Notes: generated by a model from the letters alone, not told the origin. DNA of 17,422 bases from an uncultured Candidatus Melainabacteria bacterium (GCA_934754735.1 CAKVJE010000030.1:1-17422); one strand, 5' to 3'. Numbered from the stretch's first letter, positions 1 to 7,406 are shown. Numbers and translations: made by a program.

Positions 1-1
1 A

Positions 2-118
2 AAAAAGAAAAAGAAATTTACTATTGATACCAAAAATATGGGTGTAAATATTGATAAAAACGAATATTACGAAATTGTAAAATCAAATTCTGCGCACCCA
101 GAAAAAGGCTTAAGGTAA
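2..118 (+). CDS. 3' end of an unidentified protein (partial)
   Basis: An open frame enters from the left edge and stops at TAA 116-118. Only the last 38 residues are visible. They begin with a Lys-rich stretch and continue with a hydrophilic tail ending in KGLR. No domain can be recognised in so short a piece. It is probably the end of a real gene, because the frame is open from the window edge and the next 220 bases are non-coding, but chance openness over 38 codons cannot be excluded. Confidence 0.4.
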   Translation, partial: KKKKKFTIDTKNMGVNIDKNEYYEIVKSNSAHPEKGLR

Positions 119-340
119 ACTCTGAAAATACGTACATGATAGAATTATGTACAATTCTGTCTGATATATAAATTTAATAAAATTTTTTAATACCACAAAA
201 TTAACTTTTTACCCCAATTTGGTTCATTAATTATCTAACATTTTTGTATCTTTAGCAATTTTAATTCTCAATTAATAACTTTAAGACTTTGCATGTTTTC
301 AATTTTAGTATACAATATTCATACAGAATCGGAAATCAAC
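119..340. other. Intergenic region with small dyads
   Basis: This is very AT-rich sequence with no convincing reading frame. Two small overlapping dyads are visible: GTACAT (132-137) with ATGTAC (147-152), and AGAATT (141-146) with AATTCT (153-158). They could be an operator or a weak terminator for the preceding gene, but there is no U-tract directly after them. A promoter for the next gene lies at its right end. Confidence 0.35.
288..316 (+). promoter_or_regulatory. Candidate promoter of the engB-WYL-coaX cluster
   Basis: TTTGCA (288-293) and TACAAT (311-316) are separated by 17 bp, a sigma-70-like arrangement. Initiation would be near 323, shortly before the first ATG at 341. No other promoter is evident before the end of coaX, so it may serve the whole cluster. 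In AT-rich DNA such matches arise often by chance. Confidence 0.35.
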
Positions 341-604
341 ATGAATATTTTTAAAACATTCGAGACATTTTTAAAAGAACCCCTAAGCATTCTAAAAGAC
401 AATTTTGTGCAGATTGTAAGCATTCAGACTGCAAATATTTTTGAAAATAAACCTTCAATTGATGTTTCTATGATGAAAGGAAAAGCTCAATTAACTGTTG
501 TGAACAATGAAAAAGTTTATAATTTATTGTCAATAGTTACTCATAGAGCAAAACAAAAACAAGATGCGCTTAGGGAAGAAAGGGATAAACATGAAACAGC
601 TTAA
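341..604 (+). CDS. Small hypothetical protein upstream of engB
   Basis: This is an 87-residue protein if started at ATG 341. A longer frame could start at ATG 293, but that ATG overlaps the candidate -35 element and would add a poorly structured 16-residue leader. The product is soluble, with no signal peptide or membrane segment. It has an amphipathic first half, a middle stretch that looks like beta strands, and a charged Lys/Arg/Glu-rich C-terminal helix. I do not recognise the family. Its end overlaps the start of engB by 14 bp in a different frame, which suggests translational coupling and possibly a related role in ribosome assembly or cell growth. The function is unknown. Confidence 0.6.
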   Translation: MNIFKTFETFLKEPLSILKDNFVQIVSIQTANIFENKPSIDVSMMKGKAQLTVVNNEKVYNLLSIVTHRAKQKQDALREERDKHETA

Positions 605-1163
605 TGCGAATTTTATTATTAGTGCAGAAAAACTTTCTCAATGTCCCGATTTTCCATTTCCTGAATTTCCGCTTCTTGGGCGTTCAAATGTAGGCAAGTC
701 TTCATTTATCAATGCTCTTTGCAACAACAAAAAACTTGCTAAAACATCTAACACTCCAGGGAAAACCAGACTTATAAACTTCTTTAATTTTTCGGATAAA
801 TTTATGATTGCGGATTTACCTGGGTATGGCTATGCAAAAGTTTCTCGTGAAGCTCAAGCGCGTTGGCAAAAATATTTAGAAGAATATCTTTTAAACAGAA
901 AACAAATAAAATCTCTAATTCAATTTATTGATGCGCGTCACGATATTCAAAAGAACGATTATCAAATGCGCGAGTGGGTTGAAGCGTATAATTTACCTAT
1001 TTTTACAATTGTAACCAAAATTGATTATGTTCCAAAAGGAAAGCAACAAAGTGTGCTTGCAAAAATAAGACGCGAATTTTCCGGAGATGTCTTACCGTTT
1101 AGTTCTGAGGATAGAAGGTTTTGCGAGGATACTCTTGAATATTTATTTAATTTGTGTAAATAA
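591..1163 (+). CDS. engB: Ribosome biogenesis GTP-binding protein YsxC/EngB
   Basis: This 190-residue TRAFAC-class GTPase has the usual length of the YihA/YsxC/EngB family, which assists late assembly of the large ribosomal subunit. Visible motifs are the P-loop GRSNVGKS (residues 30-37), the switch I Thr in NTPGKT (about 55), the G3 motif DLPG followed by YGYAK (75-83), TKID as G4 (142-145) and SSE as G5 (171-173). ATG 591 is preferred because it is preceded by a purine-rich GGGAAGAAAGG Shine-Dalgarno region and begins at the family's typical N-terminus. A start at 564 would add nine unrelated residues. The gene overlaps the small gene before it and is followed 70 bp later by the first WYL regulator. 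Confidence 0.95.
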   Translation: MKQLNANFIISAEKLSQCPDFPFPEFPLLGRSNVGKSSFINALCNNKKLAKTSNTPGKTRLINFFNFSDKFMIADLPGYGYAKVSREAQARWQKYLEEYLLNRKQIKSLIQFIDARHDIQKNDYQMREWVEAYNLPIFTIVTKIDYVPKGKQQSVLAKIRREFSGDVLPFSSEDRRFCEDTLEYLFNLCK

Positions 1164-1233
1164 TAGAAATATATTTTTAGCTTAGGGAGTACAGAAATTA
1201 GGTAGTTTCTGCGCCCATGAAGAGGAAAGTTTA

Positions 1234-2163
1234 GTGTTAAAATTGCAGGAAAATGTTGAATTGAGACAAATATCATTGACCGGTACTCGAGCATTGATGT
1301 TAGTTGGACTTTTAATGAAAGCTCCGCGTTCGCTTGAAGAAATCAGGGAAGCGTTCATTGAGATGAAAATCATGGAACCGGAACATTCTGATGATATATT
1401 AAGAATTGACTTAAATACTTTAAGAACTATGGGTTGTGAAATTTCAAGGTCAAGCGCAAAAACAGGTTTTAAGTATGTACTTCAAAAACATCCGTTTTCA
1501 CTAAATCTTACTCATGAAGATGTTTCTTTGCTACATAAGATTTATAGAAAAGTTAAAGATAATTCTGACATGTCATTGTTGTTAAAATACGACGAATTAT
1601 TTAAAAAGCTTGCATTTCACGTAGCAGACAATGAAATCCGCGAAGAGCTTTACGGTATTTCTGTTTTAAAAAATTTTGAAGTTGAAGAAATTAGTATCTT
1701 AAAAGACGATTGTGCAAAAAATCGAATTTTAACTTTAGTATATAAAAACCCTACAGCAAAAGAGAATGACAAAAAAGAAGTTTGTGCACAAAACCTTGTA
1801 TTTCAAAATGACAAAATTTATCTTTACGGTTACGATTTGGGCAAAAAAGAATCTGTTATTTTAAATATCAAGAGAATCAAATCAATTCTTTCTCGCAAAG
1901 ATAATGACGATGATTTTGAACGTAAGGAAGTTTGCGTAAAATTTGTTCTTAAAAGCTTTGGCGTAAACAATATTTTGGAAAACGAAAAAATTATCGAAAC
2001 AAATGAAAATAACTATATTGTTGAAGGTAAATATCATAATGAGTTTGTCGCAATCCAGAGATTACTTTCTTTTGGTGCGAGCGCAATAGTGTTAGAACCG
2101 CAAGAAATTAAAGCGAAGATTATACAAAAATTGAAGGATATGAGGGAAAATTATAATGGCTAA
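1234..2163 (+). CDS. WYL-domain transcriptional regulator (first of tandem pair)
   Basis: This 309-residue protein starts at GTG 1234, with AGAGGAAAG (1221-1229) as ribosome binding site. Residues about 20-85 look like a winged-helix DNA-binding region. Residues about 155-225 match a WYL domain, with the characteristic beta segment IYLYGYD (195-201) followed by a basic IKRIKSI stretch. Residues about 230-305 resemble the C-terminal WCX extension. WYL regulators bind DNA, and several sense nucleic acids or other ligands through the WYL fold; many act in DNA damage or phage defence responses. The gene overlaps the next regulator by 8 bp, an organisation resembling the PafB-PafC pair of actinobacteria. 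What it regulates cannot be read from the window. Confidence 0.8.
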   Translation: MLKLQENVELRQISLTGTRALMLVGLLMKAPRSLEEIREAFIEMKIMEPEHSDDILRIDLNTLRTMGCEISRSSAKTGFKYVLQKHPFSLNLTHEDVSLLHKIYRKVKDNSDMSLLLKYDELFKKLAFHVADNEIREELYGISVLKNFEVEEISILKDDCAKNRILTLVYKNPTAKENDKKEVCAQNLVFQNDKIYLYGYDLGKKESVILNIKRIKSILSRKDNDDDFERKEVCVKFVLKSFGVNNILENEKIIETNENNYIVEGKYHNEFVAIQRLLSFGASAIVLEPQEIKAKIIQKLKDMRENYNG

Positions 2164-3025
2164 GAAATTATCTCAAAAGAAAAATTTATCTTCAATGCAG
2201 GTAATCAAAACTTTGCAAGTGCTGTTAGAAGGCAACTTCACTATGAGTGAGCTGATTGAAAAACTTAATCAGAATGAGGAAGAGCCTGTTTTCAACAATA
2301 GTGTAATCAGTAAATACATAAATACTTGTCGATTTTGTGGAATCGAAATCCCTAAAATTCACAACAAGTATTTTGTTACAAGTATGCCATTTGGTTTAGA
2401 ACTTACTAACATAGATATCAATTTGCTTGAAAGCATGCAGAATCTTGTCAAAAACGAGATGACAAAAAAATACAACAAGCTATTTAACAGTTTTATAGAA
2501 AAATTAAATCGTTATTCAAATAAAAAAATTGCTAGAGTAGAAAAAGCGACTTATCAATTAACTTCTGAACTTTTTGAAAACGCTGTCGCTGACAGGCGAA
2601 AAATACAATTATTGTTTAAAAATCGTGTTATTATGGAGTGCATTCCAATAAAAATAACAGAAGTTAAGGGTAAAACTTATTTTAATGTTTTCTACAAAAA
2701 TAGAGAACGAATGATAGACTCAGCAAGAGTTTCCGGATTGGAAGTGATGAAGCAAAAATTCTTGCAAAATTTTAATGACGAATCTGTAATTTTTTTAATT
2801 CGTGACGATTTGGCTGCAAGATACGATTTGAGAGAAAACGAACAATACACAAAAACTGATAGAATTGGCTGGAAAGCAATTTCTAATCGCGGAGAAAATA
2901 AAGAAGTTTTGTTATCAAGATTGTTGCGATATGATGACAAATGCGAAATAATTAGTCCTAAAACATATCGCGATGAAATGAAACAAATTTTAGACGGTGC
3001 ACTTAGTAATTATGGAGAAGTGTAA
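2156..3025 (+). CDS. WYL-domain transcriptional regulator (second of tandem pair)
   Basis: This 289-residue protein starts at ATG 2156 inside the end of the previous gene. Residues about 10-75 form a probable winged-helix region. Residues about 140-200 look like a divergent WYL domain: a strand-rich segment containing QLLFKNR, then a conserved-looking IPIKI...GKTYFNVFYKNRERMIDSARV pattern split over two motifs. The rest is a WCX-like tail. Its similarity to the preceding protein lies in architecture more than in obvious sequence identity, as expected for an old duplication with divergence. The two proteins probably form a heterodimer, by analogy with PafBC. Its TAA overlaps the coaX start by one base, so it is translationally coupled to CoA synthesis; the functional link is unexplained. 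Confidence 0.7.
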   Translation: MAKKLSQKKNLSSMQVIKTLQVLLEGNFTMSELIEKLNQNEEEPVFNNSVISKYINTCRFCGIEIPKIHNKYFVTSMPFGLELTNIDINLLESMQNLVKNEMTKKYNKLFNSFIEKLNRYSNKKIARVEKATYQLTSELFENAVADRRKIQLLFKNRVIMECIPIKITEVKGKTYFNVFYKNRERMIDSARVSGLEVMKQKFLQNFNDESVIFLIRDDLAARYDLRENEQYTKTDRIGWKAISNRGENKEVLLSRLLRYDDKCEIISPKTYRDEMKQILDGALSNYGEV

Positions 3026-3777
3026 TGCTTCTTGCGATTGATATAGGGAATACAAACATTACGCTTGGCGTATTTGAAGATGAAAGCATATTAGAAACAT
3101 TTCGACTTGCTTCTGATAAAGAATTACCGCAAGAAGAATATGAAATATTATTGCATTCTTTATTCAAAAAATATGATATTTCTGCATGTATTATTGCGTC
3201 GGTTGTTGATGAATTGAGCAAAATTCTGAAAAATGCGGCTGATAACGTTTTTCATTTAAATTCAATGCTTTTATCGCCAAAATTGAATTTGGGCATTAAA
3301 ATTAAGTTGAAAAATCCAAAAGAAGCCGGAGCCGATAGGATTGCAAATGCTTGCGGAGCTTACGTTTTGTATTCAAAACCTGCAATTATTGTTGATTTGG
3401 GTACAGCGACAACTTTTGATATTATTAATAAGGAAGGCGATTTTGTGGGCGGTGTTATTATGCCGGGGCTAAATTTGCAATTTCGTGCGTTAAATAAAAG
3501 TACTTCTAAACTTCCAAAAATTGAACCGGATACAGTAAAAAAGGCTATAGGAGATAACACGGTTGACGCGATACTTTCGGGCGTAATTCGTGGTTCTGCG
3601 TGTGCAATTGAGGGCTTGATTGAACAATGCGAAAAAGAGTTGGGTGAAAAAGCTTGTATTATAGCGACAGGTGGTTATTCAAGTTTAATTGCAAAATACA
3701 TGACAAGAAAATTTGATTTTGTAAATCCTTACTTGACACTTGAAGGATTGAGATTTTTGTACGAATTGAATAAATAA
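3025..3777 (+). CDS. coaX: Type III pantothenate kinase
   Basis: This 250-residue CoaX performs the first step of coenzyme A synthesis, ATP-dependent phosphorylation of pantothenate. Type III enzymes are not feedback inhibited by CoA and need a monovalent cation. Seen in the sequence: the ASKHA phosphate-binding motif DIGNTN (residues 6-11), GADRIAN (102-108) containing the probable catalytic Asp104, DLGTATT (124-130), GGVIMPG (142-148) and a C-terminal ATGGYS motif. The length matches the family. The start overlaps the stop of the upstream WYL regulator (TAATG), and a hairpin terminator begins within the last codons, so coaX is the last gene of its operon. Confidence 0.95.
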   Translation: MLLAIDIGNTNITLGVFEDESILETFRLASDKELPQEEYEILLHSLFKKYDISACIIASVVDELSKILKNAADNVFHLNSMLLSPKLNLGIKIKLKNPKEAGADRIANACGAYVLYSKPAIIVDLGTATTFDIINKEGDFVGGVIMPGLNLQFRALNKSTSKLPKIEPDTVKKAIGDNTVDAILSGVIRGSACAIEGLIEQCEKELGEKACIIATGGYSSLIAKYMTRKFDFVNPYLTLEGLRFLYELNK

Positions 3778-3801
3778 GATCTGTTAAAATCTTATTTTTT
3801 T
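3772..3801 (+). terminator. Rho-independent terminator after coaX
   Basis: AAATAAGAT (3772-3780) pairs with ATCTTATTT (3789-3797) across an 8-base loop, and a run of T residues (3795-3801) follows. The stem is AT-rich and so weak, but the position directly at the coaX stop and the T-tract fit an intrinsic terminator. Confidence 0.6.
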
Positions 3802-3812
3802 CGTTATATAAT
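3784..3812 (+). promoter_or_regulatory. Candidate promoter of the restriction-modification module
   Basis: A perfect TATAAT (3807-3812) lies 27 bp before the GTG start at 3839. The only -35-like hexamer at 17-bp spacing is a poor TTAAAA (3784-3789), inside the coaX terminator. The ribosome binding site AAGGAG (3825-3830) is well placed for GTG 3839. The overlap with the terminator suggests the module was inserted directly behind coaX. Confidence 0.4.
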
Positions 3813-3838
3813 CAATTATGAAGTAAGGAGTTAGAATT

Positions 3839-5026
3839 GTGGCAATTGATATATGGGATAATAATATTCCAGTTGAAAAGAGTTCTTATATATATGATGA
3901 ACATGTCGAATATTATAATCTTGAAACATTTAAACTTTTACCAAATAAATTAACAATGTTAGACTTGTTTTGTGGGGCTGGAGGCTTTGCGGAAGGTTGT
4001 TCTTGGGCGAATTTTCAATCAGTATTTGGTATAGATCACTTTAAACCTGCCATACAAACCTGGAAAAAAAATCACAAAAATTCAATAGCATGTCTTGGTG
4101 ATATCACTAAAATTAATCCAGATGACATAAAACAAATGCTTAAAGAAAAAGGTGTTAATCATATAAACTTGATTACTGGTGGAGTTCCTTGCCAAGGTTT
4201 TTCAATTGCAAACAGAAAACACAATGACAACGACTCCCGAAATTTTTTATTTTTAGAATATATGAAATTTATCAAATGCTTTAACCCCGATTATATAATA
4301 CTCGAAAACGTTTCAGGAATGCGAAGTACTGCAGGCGGACAATTTGAAAATGAAATAAAAAAATGCATGGAAAACTTAGGTTACAATGTTTCAATAAAAT
4401 TAGTGAATTCTGCAGACTATGGCGTTCCTCAGTTAAGACAACGTTTACTTTTTGTTGGTGTGAAAACAAATTGTGGACTCGTTTCTAAATATATTTTTCC
4501 AGAAGGGCAATTCATTGGGAAACATAGAACTGTTAAAGATGCAATCTCAGATTTACCATCATTAAAAAATAATGAAGAAATTTGCAAGTATAACTCTGCT
4601 CCTCAAAATGATTATGAAAAGTTGATGCGAGGACTTGGATGCATAAAAGCAATAAAAAAAACAACCAGATTATTTAACCATAAATCACCAAATCATCCAA
4701 AAGAAACGATAGAAAAAATTAAAATGACAAAACCTGGAATGCCAATGTATTCAAAATTTAAACAACGTATACGTCTAAACATGAGTGCCCCAAGTCCAAC
4801 ACAACTTGCGGGAGGAATAAGACCACAATTTCAATTTGGTCATCCAATCCAAGATAGAGGACTCTCAATTAGAGAGCGTGCCCGAATTCAAAGTTTTCCT
4901 GATTCATATGAATTTGTCGGAGGCATAGTACAAGAAAGAGTACAAACAGGAAATGCGGTTCCTCCATTGCTTATATATAATATTGTAAAACCTATTGCTG
5001 AAGATATAACAAGGAGCTCTAAATAA
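3839..5026 (+). CDS. DNA (cytosine-5-)-methyltransferase of a restriction-modification system
   Basis: This 395-residue C5-cytosine methyltransferase transfers a methyl group from S-adenosylmethionine to a cytosine in a specific DNA site. Motifs in order: motif I DLFCGAGGF (42-50) for SAM binding; motif IV GGVPCQGFS (114-122) with catalytic Cys118; motif VI ENV (156-158); motif VIII QLRQR (198-202); motif IX around SIRERARIQSFP (343-354); and motif X GNAVPP (371-376). The variable region between VIII and IX (about 210-340) should hold the target recognition domain, so the recognised sequence cannot be deduced. About 38 extra residues precede motif I. The gene has a GTG start and an AAGGAG ribosome binding site. 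It is followed after one base by a probable restriction gene, as in type II systems. Confidence 0.92.
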   Translation: MAIDIWDNNIPVEKSSYIYDEHVEYYNLETFKLLPNKLTMLDLFCGAGGFAEGCSWANFQSVFGIDHFKPAIQTWKKNHKNSIACLGDITKINPDDIKQMLKEKGVNHINLITGGVPCQGFSIANRKHNDNDSRNFLFLEYMKFIKCFNPDYIILENVSGMRSTAGGQFENEIKKCMENLGYNVSIKLVNSADYGVPQLRQRLLFVGVKTNCGLVSKYIFPEGQFIGKHRTVKDAISDLPSLKNNEEICKYNSAPQNDYEKLMRGLGCIKAIKKTTRLFNHKSPNHPKETIEKIKMTKPGMPMYSKFKQRIRLNMSAPSPTQLAGGIRPQFQFGHPIQDRGLSIRERARIQSFPDSYEFVGGIVQERVQTGNAVPPLLIYNIVKPIAEDITRSSK

Positions 5027-5027
5027 A

Positions 5028-6278
5028 GTGTATAGAATTTGGTATAGTACAGAAAGCTTTGCTGATTATATAATAAACAACACCGTTTTGACTAATTTTG
5101 ACAATGTTGTAAAAAGCCGATTATATGAGAGTGATGCAAGTAAACCAAAACACTTTCATACAATGCCGGATCACATACGGAAGATACTTTATTTGGATGC
5201 TTGTGATTTAATTGTAGAAAAAGATAATGAACCGGTTTTTTCAATTGAAATATCGAGTGAAGCTGGAACTGGGCACAATGCCTTTCAAAGATTTGCAAGA
5301 ATTGCAGCTTCCGTAGAGAACAATGTACCGGCTTTATATATATATCCAGAAGGAGTAATCATAACTAGAAAAAATGCCAAGCCAACTTGGGATAAAATAA
5401 ATCCATTAATTTTTAAAGCATTGGACTCTGTAATGAGTATTTATAAAATACCCACCCTATTATATTATTTTCCTTCAGATATAAATGAATATTTAAATAT
5501 GCCAGAAGAGGCACCGAATCTTTCAAAAAAAGGATTACATTACGATAATGACATTATTAACTATAGTGGATGTCCCGATTCTCAGTCTGAAAGTATGCAA
5601 AACATGTTTAAAAGTATTAATGAAATATTAAGACATACTGAAGAATCAGGTGTTAAAAATGCTAAAGATAAGCTACTGAGTAACATTATCATAAGAGAAC
5701 AACAAGCATTTATGCAAAAGGAATTTTACAACAAATCTAATAATAAAACCATTTATGAAATGTCGCCTTTAACGGCAGTTGAAAGAGTTAAAACTGAATT
5801 TTTATTAAAATATCTATCCAAATATGAAGATACACAATACAGAATTGGGGAATTATTAAAAAACCGCGAGTATACATCTATATACAAAATAAATGCACAT
5901 TTTAGAGGTGACCCATATCCTGGAGCTTTTGCAGCCATAGACTACCTTATAAGCAGAGAAGGCAAAACGTTTGAAGACAGACGTGATAATTTAGTTTTAT
6001 TATTTGGGAAACTATATGTCGATGAAATTAATCAAACATTAAATATATTAAATGAGCGCAATTCTACTATTAAAGATTTTTTTAATGATGTAAAAAATTC
6101 AAGCAATCATAACTTATTACAGAAAAATTATGATGAACTAGTCAATTATGAAATTCCAAGATATTTAATGCAAGTAAGATATGGTTCTACATATTCAAAA
6201 GCAAAACATATCCGAGTGTTTTCATATTTTGCAGATGCAATATTGTTTCCAGATGGTGCGATATGGAGAGATGCCTAG
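5028..6278 (+). CDS. Putative type II restriction endonuclease, large component
   Basis: This 416-residue protein starts at GTG 5028, one base after the methyltransferase stop, with AAGGAG (5011-5016) upstream. I do not recognise a named family. Around residues 58-92 there is a PD-(D/E)XK-like arrangement: an acidic strand LDACDLIVEK (Asp60), a second strand ending in SIEIS (Glu74), and a following helix with Gln87-Arg88. The expected catalytic Lys after the Glu is replaced by Ser, so the site would be non-canonical. The remainder is mostly helical and polar, with no membrane segment. Its position between a methyltransferase and a second nuclease-like gene is the strongest argument for a restriction role. 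It could also be the DNA-recognition subunit of a two-subunit enzyme. Confidence 0.6.
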   Translation: MYRIWYSTESFADYIINNTVLTNFDNVVKSRLYESDASKPKHFHTMPDHIRKILYLDACDLIVEKDNEPVFSIEISSEAGTGHNAFQRFARIAASVENNVPALYIYPEGVIITRKNAKPTWDKINPLIFKALDSVMSIYKIPTLLYYFPSDINEYLNMPEEAPNLSKKGLHYDNDIINYSGCPDSQSESMQNMFKSINEILRHTEESGVKNAKDKLLSNIIIREQQAFMQKEFYNKSNNKTIYEMSPLTAVERVKTEFLLKYLSKYEDTQYRIGELLKNREYTSIYKINAHFRGDPYPGAFAAIDYLISREGKTFEDRRDNLVLLFGKLYVDEINQTLNILNERNSTIKDFFNDVKNSSNHNLLQKNYDELVNYEIPRYLMQVRYGSTYSKAKHIRVFSYFADAILFPDGAIWRDA

Positions 6279-6724
6279 TGAATGAAGAATTAATTACAAA
6301 ATCAATATTGAAATGGTTAATTGACAATCAATGGCAGATTTTAAGCTACGATTTTCCACAAAGTGGTACTGGTCATGTTTTTCAATGTAATACTTCTAGT
6401 TCTAAAAACAAAGAATCTATCATTCCTGACATAGTTGCAATTAAATGTAACACCTGTGTTTTTTTTGAAAACAAAGATAGATTTTGCAAGAAAGATTTTC
6501 TTAAACAACAAATGCTCATAACAAACAACCAATATAGCGAAGCCATAGAAAAATTTTTAATAGGTTATAACATAGAAAATATTTATTATGGAATTGGTTT
6601 ACCAACAGCTAAATACTCTTCCAAACAATTAAAATATAATGCATCTGTAGATTTTGTAATTGGGGTAAATAAAGATAAAACGATAAACAGCATTTATACA
6701 TACAACAATGATATATTTTTATAG
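6278..6724 (+). CDS. Putative PD-(D/E)XK nuclease, small restriction component
   Basis: This is a 148-residue protein if started at GTG 6278, which overlaps the TAG of the previous gene by one base and has GGAGAG (6265-6270) in front. An in-frame ATG at 6263 would give 153 residues but sits on that ribosome binding site. A textbook PD-(D/E)XK signature is visible: Pro50-Asp51 in SIIPDIVAIK, then Glu64-Asn65-Lys66 in VFFENKDR, preceded by a helix and a GTGH-containing strand. This would be the metal-dependent cleavage centre. The protein is short for a stand-alone restriction enzyme, so it may be the catalytic partner of the 416-residue protein, or a Vsr/Holliday-type accessory nuclease. The GTG start matches the other two module genes. 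Confidence 0.6.
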   Translation: MNEELITKSILKWLIDNQWQILSYDFPQSGTGHVFQCNTSSSKNKESIIPDIVAIKCNTCVFFENKDRFCKKDFLKQQMLITNNQYSEAIEKFLIGYNIENIYYGIGLPTAKYSSKQLKYNASVDFVIGVNKDKTINSIYTYNNDIFL

Positions 6725-6832
6725 TACTGAATTATAGAATATACTAAAATCTTTGTACAAACAAAATATCATATCAATTGTGTTCTGTAAAAGAACCGCG
6801 TTTGGTGAATTACCCGAGAGAAAATAAAAAAA

Positions 6833-6906
6833 TAGCAAGGGAGAGACTCGAACTCTCGACCTCTCGGGTATGAGCCGAACGCTCTAGCCAGCTGAGCTAC
6901 CTTGCC
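6833..6906 (-). tRNA. tRNA with CAU anticodon (Met, possibly lysidine-modified Ile)
   Basis: Reading the - strand gives a complete cloverleaf of 74 nt. The acceptor stem begins GGCAAGG and ends CCTTGC plus a G1-U72 pair, with A73 as discriminator. The D arm contains GCTC-AGCTGGCTAGA-GC, the anticodon stem is TTCGG/CCGAG with loop CTCATAC, and the T arm is GAGAG-TTCGAGT-CTCTC. The anticodon CAU is at 6870-6872. The 5' end pairs with the 3' side, so the C1-A72 mismatch of initiator tRNA is absent; this is elongator tRNA-Met or tRNA-Ile2 read after lysidine modification. CCA is not encoded; a T-rich trailer follows. Confidence 0.92.
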
Positions 6907-6994
6907 ATATATTCTCTATAAAATTGTTACCCACTTATTCTCTCATAAACATTTTTTAATTTCAAGCGAAAGTTTTTGGGGGAGGTTTTAAATT

Positions 6995-7125
6995 AATTGA
7001 CAATGGAAAGTGGAAAATGGAAAATTATATTAAACTTTCCATAAATAACTACGTTCAATATTAAACATATTTATTTTTTCGCAGTTCTAAAACAATTTTC
7101 CATTTTCCACTTTCCATTGTCAATT
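6995..7125. repeat. Long perfect inverted repeat (MITE-like or long hairpin)
   Basis: Two 32-bp arms are exact reverse complements: 6995-7026 (starting AATTGACAATGG) and 7094-7125 (ending CCATTGTCAATT), separated by 67 bp of AT-rich sequence. The arms are purine-rich on one side, built from short GGAAA-type units. Imperfect similarity continues outward: GGGGGAGG near 6979-6986 on the left and a (TCC)n run at 7127-7139 on the right. No transposase or flanking target duplication is evident. It resembles a small non-autonomous element or dispersed intergenic repeat, and its transcript would form a very stable hairpin. Confidence 0.7.
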
Positions 7126-7160
7126 TCTCCTCCTCCTCCACCTCGACAATTTTTTCCCAA

Positions 7161-7276
7161 CATGCCAACTTCGTTACAAAACTTAACTCTTTAAAAATAT
7201 CATGTAAACATGCTCATAACATGGCTTGAGCATGGTTTAAATCGCCAAAAGCATGTGATAACCGACTTTTAGCATG
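7161..7276. promoter_or_regulatory. Phased cluster of CATG palindromes upstream of a small gene
   Basis: CATG occurs at 7161, 7201, 7209, 7220, 7231, 7252 and 7273. The last five are spaced 11, 11, 21 and 21 bp, close to whole helical turns, so the palindromes face the same side of the DNA. Flanks are loosely similar, often A/G immediately before and C/G/T after. No reading frame occupies this stretch. It lies 185-300 bp upstream of the 71-residue Cys-rich gene and could be an array of regulator binding sites. Function is inferred only from spacing. Confidence 0.4.
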
Positions 7277-7352
7277 CCTAGAAATGCGCAATATCAATAT
7301 TTACAGCCATTTGCAAAAAAGTTAAAAAACTTTACAATTAGCTTCAAATGGG

Positions 7353-7406
7353 TTGTAAATGTGCTCTCAACCAATATAATAATATTAAGGGTTAAGGATT
7401 GAGAGC
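7353..7406 (+). promoter_or_regulatory. Promoter with overlapping inverted repeat
   Basis: TTGTAA (7353-7358), 16 bp, then TATAAT (7375-7380) form a good promoter, predicting initiation near 7387. An 8-bp inverted repeat brackets it: GCTCTCAA (7363-7370) lies in the spacer and TTGAGAGC (7399-7406) just after the expected start. This placement suits a repressor operator. It leads to the 71-residue gene at 7461. Confidence 0.45.

Noticed and set aside
1221..1229. AGAGGAAAG resembling the GAGGAAAGUC element of bacterial RNase P RNA
   Set aside because: None of the other conserved RNase P RNA elements surround it, and it is correctly spaced as a ribosome binding site for GTG 1234.
6811..6870. 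Possible integrase attachment site at the tRNA next to the restriction-modification genes
   Set aside because: The matching segment is inverted, not a direct repeat of the tRNA 3' end, and no integrase is present in the window.
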